NCBI GenBank assembly: GCA_025464735.1
Contig: JAODMX010000173.1
Location: 1 to 5,107, forward strand
From: Frondihabitans sp.
Lineage (GTDB): Bacteria; Actinomycetota; Actinomycetes; Actinomycetales; Microbacteriaceae
Reading direction: 5' to 3'
DNA length: 5,107 nt
Positions 1 to 4,911 of this stretch are shown here, one piece after another. A model generated the notes under the pieces. The model had not been told where the DNA came from. It worked only from the letters and a program-made list of their open reading frames with translations, and did not search any database. The translations under genes were made by a program, and so were the position numbers. Each line of letters starts with the position of its first letter. Within the stretch, counting starts at the first letter, position 1.

Positions 1-2002
1 CCTCGGCCGCGATGATCGACTGCACGACTGCCGACAGGGTGGAGTCGCCGGTCGTTAGCGCGTCGTAGTACTCGAAGTTGCGTCGCTTCTCGGCCGGGGT
101 GAACTCGGCCCCCTGGAGGAAGAGTGCAAGGACGACGTCGGCCTGCTTGAGCACCTGGAAGCGGTAGATGACCAGCGGGTGGTAATGCAGCAGCAGCGGA
201 CGCTTCGACTCGGGTGTGGAATCTAAGTCCCAGAGTTCTTTGTCGAGGAACTGTGCGTCCTGCGGGTGGATGCCGCGGTGAGCGTCGAACGGGATCTCCA
301 TCGCGTCGGCGGCGGCGGTCCAGCCGCGCAGCTCGTGCTCCTCGAGCCCGAGGCGCCGGACCATGCGCGCATAAGCGGTGGGGTCGCGGACCATCAGCTC
401 TTCGCACATCCGCACAGCTGACCAGAGGTTCGCCCGCGCCATCACGTTCGTGTAGAGGTTGTCGTCGACGACCGTCGTGTATTCGTCCGGCCCGGTGACG
501 CCGTCGATGTGGAACTTCTGGTCGCCGTTCGATCGCCAGAAGCCCAGGTCGGCCCAGAGCCGCGCGGTCTCGACCAGGATGTCGATGGCGCCACGGTCCA
601 AGAAGTCTTCGTCGCCGGTGGCGGCGACGTACTGCATCAGGGCGTGAGTGATGTCGGCGTCGATGTGGTACTGGGCGGTCCCGGCCGCGTAGTACGCGCT
701 CGACTCCAGCCCGTTGATCGTGCGCCAGGGGAAGAGTGCCCCGCGCTGGTTGAGTTCGTTGGCGCGGTCACGTGCCGCATCGAGCATGCCCTCGCGGAAG
801 CGGAGGACGTTCCGGGCCACGTTGGGTGCCGTATATGTCAGGAACGGCATGACGTAGATTTCGGTGTCCCAGAAATAGTGGCCGCCGTAGCCGGAGCCCG
901 TGACGCCCTTCGCCGCGACGCCCGAGCCGTCGGTGCGGGCCGAGGCCTGCGCGAGCTGGAACAGGTTCCAGCGCACGGCCTGCTGGATGATCGGGTGGCC
1001 TGGGACTTCGACGTCGCTTCGCTGCCAGAAGTCGTCGAGCCAGTCGCGCTGCGACTCGAAGATCTCCTCCGGAGCCATCTCGAGTGCGCGGTCGAGGGTG
1101 CGATCACAGCGGTCCGCGAGCTCACGCGGGGGGACACCGCGGGAGGTGTGATAGGTGATCGTCTTGACGACCCGGATCCGGCGCCCCGCCTTCGCCTGGA
1201 TGCGGTAGACGTGCTTGGCGAGGTCGTCCTCGATCTGGGTGGTCTGCTGCCACTCGTTCTCGGTCTCGAGGTCGTGGTCGGCGCCGACCGCGATCGTCAT
1301 GCCCGAGTTGGTGGTCTGATACCCGAGGATGTAGCGAGTGCCGTGGGCGCGCTTGAGAAGCGGCTGAAGCACCCGCTCGCTGAACGACTCCGCCTTGCGC
1401 GGGTCGAACGTCGCCGCGGCGCGCATGCCCGCGTGGTACTCGTCGCCCAGGTCTTGGCGATTGAGGATCTGGCTCGACATCAGCACCGACGCGTCGGCGT
1501 CGAGCATGGTCACCTCGTACTCGATCACGGCGAGGTGGCGGTCGGTGAACGACACCAGCCGGCGGGTCGTGATCAGCACACGCTTGCCCGAAGGGGTACG
1601 CCACTCCAGCTCGCGAGTCAGGATCCCGTCTTGGAACGAGAGGACGCGCGAGTAGCGGAGGATATCGGCCTCGGCCATCACGAACGGCTCGTCGTCGACG
1701 TAGAGACGGATCACCTTCGCATCGGGCACGTTGACGATGGTCTGACCCACGCGGGCGAAACCGAACGCCTCCTCGGCGTGACGGATCGGCCAGGTCTCGT
1801 GGAAACCGTTGATGAACGTGCCGTAGGAAGCACCCCCGCGGCCCTCGTCGAGGTTGCCGCGCATGCCGAGATAGCCGTTGCCGACCGCGAAGATCGACTC
1901 GGCCGCCCCCTGGTCGTCCGGTGAGAACTCGCTCTCGACGAGGGCCCACTCATCGATGGGGAACCGGTTGCGGTCCAACGGGTCTGAAGTGATGACGGTC
2001 AT
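1..2002 (-). CDS. Glycoside hydrolase family 65 disaccharide phosphorylase (maltose/kojibiose/trehalose phosphorylase-like), C-terminus cut by the window edge
   Basis: Reading right to left, 667 codons are open with no stop before the window edge; family members are usually about 750-830 residues, so roughly the last 100-150 are missing. The product begins MTVITSDPLDRNRF. An N-terminal beta-sandwich region (about residues 1-270) is followed by the helical catalytic barrel. The barrel shows GHYFWDTEIYVMPF around residue 379, GVTGPDEYT with the expected general-acid Glu at residue 507, and the phosphate/sugar-binding type motif LKQADVVL with Lys619-Gln620. Known family chemistry is inverting phosphorolysis of an alpha-glucosyl disaccharide to beta-glucose 1-phosphate plus a sugar, in the cytoplasm; no signal peptide is seen. 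The ATG overlaps the stop of the upstream beta-phosphoglucomutase gene (ATGA), which fits translational coupling and the shared pathway. The exact disaccharide cannot be told from these motifs. A hydrolase rather than a phosphorylase is possible but less likely beside a beta-phosphoglucomutase. Confidence 0.93.
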   Translation of the reverse strand, partial: MTVITSDPLDRNRFPIDEWALVESEFSPDDQGAAESIFAVGNGYLGMRGNLDEGRGGASYGTFINGFHETWPIRHAEEAFGFARVGQTIVNVPDAKVIRLYVDDEPFVMAEADILRYSRVLSFQDGILTRELEWRTPSGKRVLITTRRLVSFTDRHLAVIEYEVTMLDADASVLMSSQILNRQDLGDEYHAGMRAAATFDPRKAESFSERVLQPLLKRAHGTRYILGYQTTNSGMTIAVGADHDLETENEWQQTTQIEDDLAKHVYRIQAKAGRRIRVVKTITYHTSRGVPPRELADRCDRTLDRALEMAPEEIFESQRDWLDDFWQRSDVEVPGHPIIQQAVRWNLFQLAQASARTDGSGVAAKGVTGSGYGGHYFWDTEIYVMPFLTYTAPNVARNVLRFREGMLDAARDRANELNQRGALFPWRTINGLESSAYYAAGTAQYHIDADITHALMQYVAATGDEDFLDRGAIDILVETARLWADLGFWRSNGDQKFHIDGVTGPDEYTTVVDDNLYTNVMARANLWSAVRMCEELMVRDPTAYARMVRRLGLEEHELRGWTAAADAMEIPFDAHRGIHPQDAQFLDKELWDLDSTPESKRPLLLHYHPLVIYRFQVLKQADVVLALFLQGAEFTPAEKRRNFEYYDALTTGDSTLSAVVQSIIAAE

Positions 2003-2805
2003 GAGTGGTGCTCCGGTGTCGAAAAATCAGTCGGGAGGGCTGCGTTGTCAGGATGGTGCGGACTGAGGTCGCTGACGAGGGCGTCGAGGTCGTCGACCAC
2101 GAAGTCTGCTCCGAAATCGAGGAGAGTCTGCGCACCGACACCCCGATCGACGCCGATCACGAGACCGAACTTGCCACGACGGCCGGCCTCGACGCCCGAC
2201 TGGGCGTCTTCGACGACGACGCACTGGTCGGCGTCGAAGCCCAGGCGATGCGCACCTTCGAGGTACGTGTCGGGGGCGGGCTTGCCCGCGAGGTGTGCAT
2301 CGGCGGCGACCAGCCCGTCGACGATCAGGGTGAAGCGATCACGGAGACCGGCCGCTTCGAGAACCGGAACGGCGTTGCGCGAGGACGACACGACCGCCAC
2401 GTCGAAGCCTTCTGCGATGGCCCGGTCGAGGAACGCCACGGATCCGGGGTAAGGGGTCACGCCGTTCTCCAGAAGCTCGGCGGCGAAGACGCTGTTCTTG
2501 CGGTTGCCGAGCCCGCATACCGTGTCGAGGGCGGGGGAGTCTTCGGGTGTGCCCTCCGGCAGGGTGATGCCGCGCGAGGCGAGCATGTCTCGCACGCCGT
2601 CGTAGCGGGGCTTGCCGTCGATGTGCTCGAAGTAGTCGGCCTCGGTGTAGGGGGCCGCAGCGTGAGTGGCCAGGTAGTCGGTGAAGAGCCGCGCCCAGGC
2701 GCGCATGTGCACCTCGGCGGTGGGCGTCAGGACGCCGTCGAGATCGAAGAGAAGCGCGCGCATGTCGCGCAGACGCGCAGGAGTGCGCGGGGCGGGGGAG
2801 GACAC
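1999..2805 (-). CDS. HAD-superfamily beta-phosphoglucomutase
   Basis: This is a 268-residue cytoplasmic HAD hydrolase of the beta-phosphoglucomutase subfamily, expected to convert beta-glucose 1-phosphate to glucose 6-phosphate. Motif I is FDLDGVLT with nucleophile Asp21 and acid/base Asp23. The cap carries HIDGKPRYDGV (62-71) and the subfamily signature GLGNRKN (98-104). Motif II is VVSSSRN (Ser140-142), motif III is GKPAPD (Lys175), and motif IV is VVVEDAQSGVEAG with Glu199-Asp200. All catalytic positions are intact. I chose the GTG at 2805 because GAAAGGA lies 12 bases upstream. The ATG at 2763 would begin directly before motif I (MRALLFDLDG, 254 residues) and has no purine-rich leader. 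M. tuberculosis Rv3400 also has an N-terminal extension before this motif (from memory). The stop TGA overlaps the ATG of the GH65 phosphorylase, whose product is this enzyme's substrate. A general sugar-phosphate phosphatase role is the alternative, less likely in this context. Confidence 0.93.
   Translation of the reverse strand: MSSPAPRTPARLRDMRALLFDLDGVLTPTAEVHMRAWARLFTDYLATHAAAPYTEADYFEHIDGKPRYDGVRDMLASRGITLPEGTPEDSPALDTVCGLGNRKNSVFAAELLENGVTPYPGSVAFLDRAIAEGFDVAVVSSSRNAVPVLEAAGLRDRFTLIVDGLVAADAHLAGKPAPDTYLEGAHRLGFDADQCVVVEDAQSGVEAGRRGKFGLVIGVDRGVGAQTLLDFGADFVVDDLDALVSDLSPHHPDNAALPTDFSTPEHHS
2011..2014 (-). promoter_or_regulatory. Ribosome binding site of the GH65 gene
   Basis: GGAG on the minus strand lies 8 bases before the ATG at 2002. 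It sits inside the last codons of the upstream HAD gene. It supports the ATG that overlaps the TGA stop (ATGA) as the true start of the phosphorylase. Confidence 0.65.
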
Positions 2806-2817
2806 GGAGGCCGGGGT

Positions 2818-2824
2818 TCCTTTC
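2818..2824 (-). promoter_or_regulatory. Ribosome binding site deciding the GTG start of the HAD gene
   Basis: GAAAGGA on the minus strand ends 12 bases before the GTG at 2805. The spacing is slightly long, but no comparable purine-rich motif precedes the ATG at 2763. I see no convincing -10 hexamer between here and about 2960, so the operon's promoter is not located. Confidence 0.5.
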
Positions 2825-3028
2825 GGACACGGTGGGAGCGTGATGGCGTGGTGGATAGGGGATCGGAACGACTTTGGCCCTGGGCGTGGTCTCGGCCCGC
2901 CGAGGCAGTGCCTGGGACAAGTTTGGCACGCTCGCGGCGGTGCTCCTAGTGACCATTTGGGGCGGCTGCTGGGCCCGGCCGGAGTCCTCTCAGACAATCC
3001 ATTGCTCGCTGCCGGGTTGGCGACCTGT
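2825..3028. other. Upstream non-coding region of the GH65/HAD operon
   Basis: No credible gene is seen; open frames here on either strand have no ribosome binding site or recognisable domain. The visible structure is weak. There is a short dyad AGGCA-G-TGCCT at 2903-2913. A second dyad, GTGCC ... GGCAC at 2908-2929, is separated by 12 bases. GTTGGC at 3016-3021 can pair with GCCAAC at 3035-3040 in the first repeat copy. These could be operator half-sites or decayed copies of the repeat family to the right. The operon promoter should lie here but no good -35/-10 pair stands out. Confidence 0.4.
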
Positions 3029-3058
3029 GCCGTTGCCAACTCAGGCATTTTGTGCGGC
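3029..3058 (+). repeat. Interspersed repeat, copy A (CAACTCAGG family)
   Basis: This 30-base segment, with core TTGCCAACTCAGGCAT, matches copy C at 3202-3231 in 29 of 30 positions; the only difference is T at 3050 versus C at 3223. Inside it, TGCC and GGCA form a small dyad around AACTCA. It is the left arm of the first inverted-repeat unit, paired with copy B. Confidence 0.8.
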
Positions 3059-3062
3059 GGGT

Positions 3063-3080
3063 GGCCGGCGGTGCCCGGCC
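3063..3080. repeat. GC hairpin inside the A-B unit
   Basis: GGCCGG (3063-3068) and CCGGCC (3075-3080) form a 6-bp perfect stem with a 6-base loop. It would cap the A-B inverted repeat, as 3229-3259 caps the C-D unit. No T-run follows on either strand. An alternative fold pairs GCGGG with CCCGC just outside. Confidence 0.5.
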
Positions 3081-3091
3081 CGCTGAGTGGC

Positions 3092-3121
3092 GCTGTGCAG
3101 TGTCCCTGAGTTGCCGCCGCC
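3092..3121 (-). repeat. Interspersed repeat, copy B (inverted, divergent)
   Basis: On the minus strand this carries the invariant core CAACTCAGG (3113 down to 3105), followed by GACACTGCACAGC. That tail is only about half identical to copy A, so B is the most diverged copy. Its core can pair with the core of A over 9 bp; from core edge to core edge the unit spans 3037-3113, 77 bases. Confidence 0.6.
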
Positions 3122-3141
3122 GGTGGCGGCCCCTCCTGCTG

Positions 3142-3160
3142 CGCGGGGTCTGTCCCCGCG
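3142..3160. repeat. Strong GC hairpin between the two repeat units
   Basis: CGCGGGG (3142-3148) and CCCCGCG (3154-3160) are perfect 7-bp arms around the 5-base loop TCTGT. No T-tract follows on either strand, so a classical intrinsic terminator is not supported. It lies in the 80-base spacer between the A-B and C-D units. It might be a Rho-independent terminator without a U-tract, or a nuclease barrier in a read-through transcript. Confidence 0.5.
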
Positions 3161-3201
3161 GGAGCGTGGAGCGGCGCCGGTGGCCGCGGCGGACCGCGCG
3201 A

Positions 3202-3231
3202 GCCGTTGCCAACTCAGGCATTCTGTGCGGC
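3202..3231 (+). repeat. Interspersed repeat, copy C (CAACTCAGG family)
   Basis: This copy matches copy A in 29 of 30 bases and has the same orientation, 173 bases further on. Its core CAACTCAGG is at 3210-3218. It is the left arm of the second inverted-repeat unit, paired with copy D. Confidence 0.8.
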
Positions 3232-3259
3232 CGGCGCAGCACTTCGGCGGACGCCGGCC
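3229..3259. repeat. GC hairpin inside the C-D unit
   Basis: GGCCGGCG (3229-3236) and CGCCGGCC (3252-3259) are perfect 8-bp arms with a 15-base loop. It lies inside the outer stem formed by the cores of copies C and D, so the 3202-3293 segment can fold into one long interrupted hairpin. Confidence 0.6.
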
Positions 3260-3263
3260 CCGA

Positions 3264-3293
3264 GCCGTGCAAAAGACCTGAGTTGCTGACGCG
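3264..3293 (-). repeat. Interspersed repeat, copy D (inverted)
   Basis: On the minus strand this reads the core CAACTCAGG (3285 down to 3277) followed by TCTTTTGCACGGC. Nine of these 13 tail positions match copy A. Its core pairs with copy C over 9 bp; the C-D unit spans 3210-3285 from core edge to core edge, 76 bases. It begins about 75 bases downstream of the stop of the minus-strand gene at 3368. Confidence 0.7.
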
Positions 3294-3346
3294 GCAGGCG
3301 CGAGTACGGCACCGGCCCCGCTGCCCGCTGCCCCCGCTACCCTGAC

Positions 3347-3368
3347 GCGCGGCGCCAGCAAGCCGCGC
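3347..3368 (-). terminator. Candidate terminator hairpin at the end of the 3368-4150 gene
   Basis: GCGCGGC (3347-3353) and GCCGCGC (3362-3368) are perfect 7-bp arms around an 8-base loop. On the minus strand the stem starts at the last base of the TAG stop codon of the hypothetical gene. Position and stability suggest a terminator or transcript-end hairpin. No T-run follows, so its strength is uncertain. Confidence 0.45.
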
Positions 3369-4150
3369 TACCGCTCCTCGTACTCCGAGACGCCGCCCAT
3401 GACCTCCAGTGCCGCCGTGAGCAGCGTGCCGACGGCGTCGGGCAGAACGTGATGGTTCAGGTAGATGCCCTCGAGCCACGCCAGGACTTCGTCGGCGGGA
3501 AGCCCGACGGCCTCCCAGTCGATGTCGGGAAGGGCCATCGTCACGGGCAGCTCGGTCGCAGGATCGAGCCGTGCCTCTGCGATGGGGATGTCGGGGGTGC
3601 CGTCGGTCGACGGGCTCCAGAGCAGAGCGATCGGATGGCTGTCGCCCTCGATGTGGTCGTGGTCGACGTGGCCGCTTCCGAGCCAGGGGAGCGTGAGCAG
3701 TTCGCCCTCGATGTCGACCGTGATGAGGTCGAGCTGTGTGGGCTCCTCGACCTCGCACACGTACAGGTCGAAGCCCTCGTCGTGCCAGGCGGCCGCCTCT
3801 TCGATGTCTTCGAGGAGGTCGGGCATCCGAAGGTGGAAATCGGCCAGCAAGAAGGATGCCCAGTTGAGAACCGGCTCGGTGGTGCTCTTGGGCCACGGGC
3901 TGCGATCGGTATCTTCGCCTGTGCCGCGGTGGAAGTGGTAGTCGATGCCGCCGTTGACCGTGTCGAGGTGGATCTGCCCGCTCGAGAACTCGACTGCGAG
4001 ACTCGATTGGCCGGTCTCCTCGTCCCAATCGCCGTAGAGGTCGGGTTTGCCGAGGGAGGCAGGCGGACGCACGGCCGCAGCCGTCTTCGGCCCGAGGTTC
4101 AGCACCGCCTGGAAGCGTGTCGTCGGAAGTCGGAGACTCATGTCGGTCAA
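3368..4150 (-). CDS. Uncharacterised acidic protein downstream of a TMEM175-type channel gene
   Basis: I do not recognise this 260-residue protein. It starts MTDMSLRLPTTRFQ from a TTG at 4150, or three codons later from an ATG at 4141. GGA lies 6-7 bases before the TTG, while the ATG has no better site, so the TTG is slightly favoured. No signal peptide or membrane segment is seen, so it is probably cytoplasmic. It is rich in Asp and Glu, with a His/Asp cluster HVDHDH (161-166) followed by His172 that could bind metal, though no known site motif is present. Its aromatic patches (PVLNWASFLLADFHLRMPDL near 93-112, and DWEAVGLPADEVLAWLEGIY near 211-230) look like a folded globular domain. Third codon positions are G/C rich as in its neighbours, supporting a real gene. 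It begins 27 bases after the stop of the channel gene and probably shares its transcript. A link to channel function is unproven. Confidence 0.75.
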   Translation of the reverse strand: MTDMSLRLPTTRFQAVLNLGPKTAAAVRPPASLGKPDLYGDWDEETGQSSLAVEFSSGQIHLDTVNGGIDYHFHRGTGEDTDRSPWPKSTTEPVLNWASFLLADFHLRMPDLLEDIEEAAAWHDEGFDLYVCEVEEPTQLDLITVDIEGELLTLPWLGSGHVDHDHIEGDSHPIALLWSPSTDGTPDIPIAEARLDPATELPVTMALPDIDWEAVGLPADEVLAWLEGIYLNHHVLPDAVGTLLTAALEVMGGVSEYEER

Positions 4151-4177
4151 GGTGGATCCAATCGCTCGCTCAGCAGA

Positions 4178-4822
4178 CTACCTAAAGCTAGGCCGGCGAG
4201 GAGCGCTGGCCCACGAGTGCAGCATCCGCTTCAGCGGAGTACCCAGGGCGATCAGGACGAGCGACCAGAGACCGAGGCTGGGAAGGGTGACGGACACGAT
4301 CGCGGCTATCACGACGAGGGTCGCCGGAATCCATTCGATGAGCTGCTCGCGTCTCGTCCACTCTCCGTTGTGGGTGACCTCGAGGTGGCCCGCCCTGAAA
4401 AGGAGGAGCTCCTCGAGTCGGTAGGAGACCATGGCCACGAAGATCGTTCCGATATAGAGCACGTACGCGAGCTTGTTTTCTCCTGGCGCTCGCACCTCGA
4501 TGACGGTGGCGACCGGCAGGAAGACGATGGCGGCCAGCCACACGAGGAGCACGCGCAGAAGGACCGGCGGGTAGTCGGTTGCTCGCAAGAACAGGTAGTG
4601 ATGGTCGCGCCAGAACGTGCCGATCACGAAGAAACTGATCGCGGCGGCGGTGAGAGCGTAGCCGCTGGTGCGAAAGAACTCTTCGGGGCTGCTCGTCTCG
4701 CGCGCAACGTCCACCAGGGGCAGGGCGACAAGCGTGATGGCGATGGCGACGACCGCGTCGCTGAAGGTCACGAGCCGGTCGACGGCGAGTCGGCTCGGGC
4801 GGCGTCTGCGTTCTTCGTCCAT
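4178..4822 (-). CDS. TMEM175/DUF1211 family integral membrane protein (putative potassium channel)
   Basis: This 214-residue membrane protein has the length of bacterial TMEM175 subunits. The family hallmark R-x3-FSD is present as RLVTFSDAVVAIAITLV (Arg16, Phe20-Ser21-Asp22) at the start of helix 1, which lines the pore in characterised members. Six hydrophobic segments can be placed at about 18-37, 55-72, 87-108, 118-134, 164-181 and 183-196. The end of helix 2 carries FWRDHHYLF (70-78), another conserved family patch. Bacterial members assemble as tetramers with weak K+ selectivity; that this one conducts potassium is inferred from the family. The basic N-terminus (MDEERRRRPSR) fits a cytoplasmic start. 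The ATG at 4822 has no good ribosome binding site, but a TANNNT box ends 7 bases before it, so the mRNA may be leaderless. It is followed closely by the uncharacterised gene at 3368-4150 and is divergent from the VOC gene. Confidence 0.9.
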   Translation of the reverse strand: MDEERRRRPSRLAVDRLVTFSDAVVAIAITLVALPLVDVARETSSPEEFFRTSGYALTAAAISFFVIGTFWRDHHYLFLRATDYPPVLLRVLLVWLAAIVFLPVATVIEVRAPGENKLAYVLYIGTIFVAMVSYRLEELLLFRAGHLEVTHNGEWTRREQLIEWIPATLVVIAAIVSVTLPSLGLWSLVLIALGTPLKRMLHSWASAPRRPSFR

Positions 4823-4829
4823 TCCGACG

Positions 4830-4835
4830 AGCGTA
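4830..4835 (-). promoter_or_regulatory. Candidate -10 box of a leaderless promoter for the TMEM175 gene
   Basis: TACGCT on the minus strand fits the actinobacterial TANNNT -10 pattern and ends 7 bases before the ATG. Transcription would then begin at or next to the start codon. No clear -35 hexamer is seen at 16-19 bases upstream. The absence of a usable Shine-Dalgarno sequence agrees with leaderless translation. Confidence 0.4.
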
Positions 4836-4870
4836 GAGGAACGAAAGCCGCTGCCTAGGCCCGCTGCTTC

Positions 4871-4894
4871 ATTTAGTTGTCGCTACAACTAAAT
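4871..4894. promoter_or_regulatory. Perfect palindromic operator, MarR-type
   Basis: ATTTAGTTGT (4871-4880) and ACAACTAAAT (4885-4894) are perfect 10-bp inverted repeats around CGCT. The AT-rich TTAGTTGT half-site contrasts sharply with the GC-rich surroundings and resembles boxes bound by MarR/DUF24-type dimeric repressors. It overlaps the expected -35/spacer zone of the plus-strand VOC gene, so binding should block its transcription. It lies about 36 bases upstream of the TMEM175 -10 box and might affect that gene too. The regulator gene is not in the window. Confidence 0.75.
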
Positions 4895-4897
4895 TCT

Positions 4898-4905
4898 GAT
4901 AATCT
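4898..4905 (+). promoter_or_regulatory. Candidate -10 region of the VOC gene promoter, probably leaderless
   Basis: GATAAT (4898-4903) and the overlapping TAATCT (4900-4905) fit a -10 element. TAATCT ends 6 bases before the ATG at 4912, the geometry of leaderless actinobacterial genes. A possible -35, TTGTCG at 4878-4883, lies inside the palindrome with a 16-base spacer to TAATCT. The AGG at 4908-4910 is too close to the ATG to act as a ribosome binding site. Confidence 0.5.
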
Positions 4906-4911
4906 TCAGGC

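Noticed and set aside
509..1924. Long plus-strand open frame of about 470 codons opposite the GH65 gene
   Set aside because: It is antisense to a strongly supported GH65 gene. Its translation is low-complexity Val/Ala/Arg/Asp/Gly with no domain, as expected from the complement of a GC-rich gene.
2892..2920. Possible minus-strand promoter with TTGTCC (2915-2920) as -35
   Set aside because: The position 17 bases downstream reads GGCCGA, nothing like a -10, and neighbouring spacings are no better.
2005..2949. Plus-strand open frame of about 310 codons opposite the HAD gene
   Set aside because: It mirrors the HAD coding frame, has no recognisable domain, and no supported start.
2806..3048. Upstream extension of the HAD gene to an ATG at 3048
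   Set aside because: The extra residues are Pro/Arg-rich, include translated repeat sequence, and lie upstream of the GAAAGGA site that fits the GTG at 2805.
3029..3293. CRISPR array
   Set aside because: The repeats alternate in orientation, are imperfect, and only four are present with unequal spacers, so they do not form a direct-repeat array.
3041..3361. Small minus-strand open frame of 106 codons in the repeat region
   Set aside because: It has no ribosome binding site or domain. The similar peptides it contains (CLSWQR) simply translate the DNA repeat copies.
2946..4028. Minus-strand open frame spanning the repeat region and part of the 3368-4150 gene
   Set aside because: It is Arg/Pro/His-rich, crosses the repeat units and overlaps the better-supported 260-residue frame; it looks like a GC-bias artefact.
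3449..4858. Plus-strand open frame of about 470 codons opposite the hypothetical and TMEM175 genes
   Set aside because: It runs across two minus-strand genes and their gap. Its composition is Asp/Glu/Gly/His/Arg-rich with no domain, while the TMEM175 frame on the other strand is clearly real.
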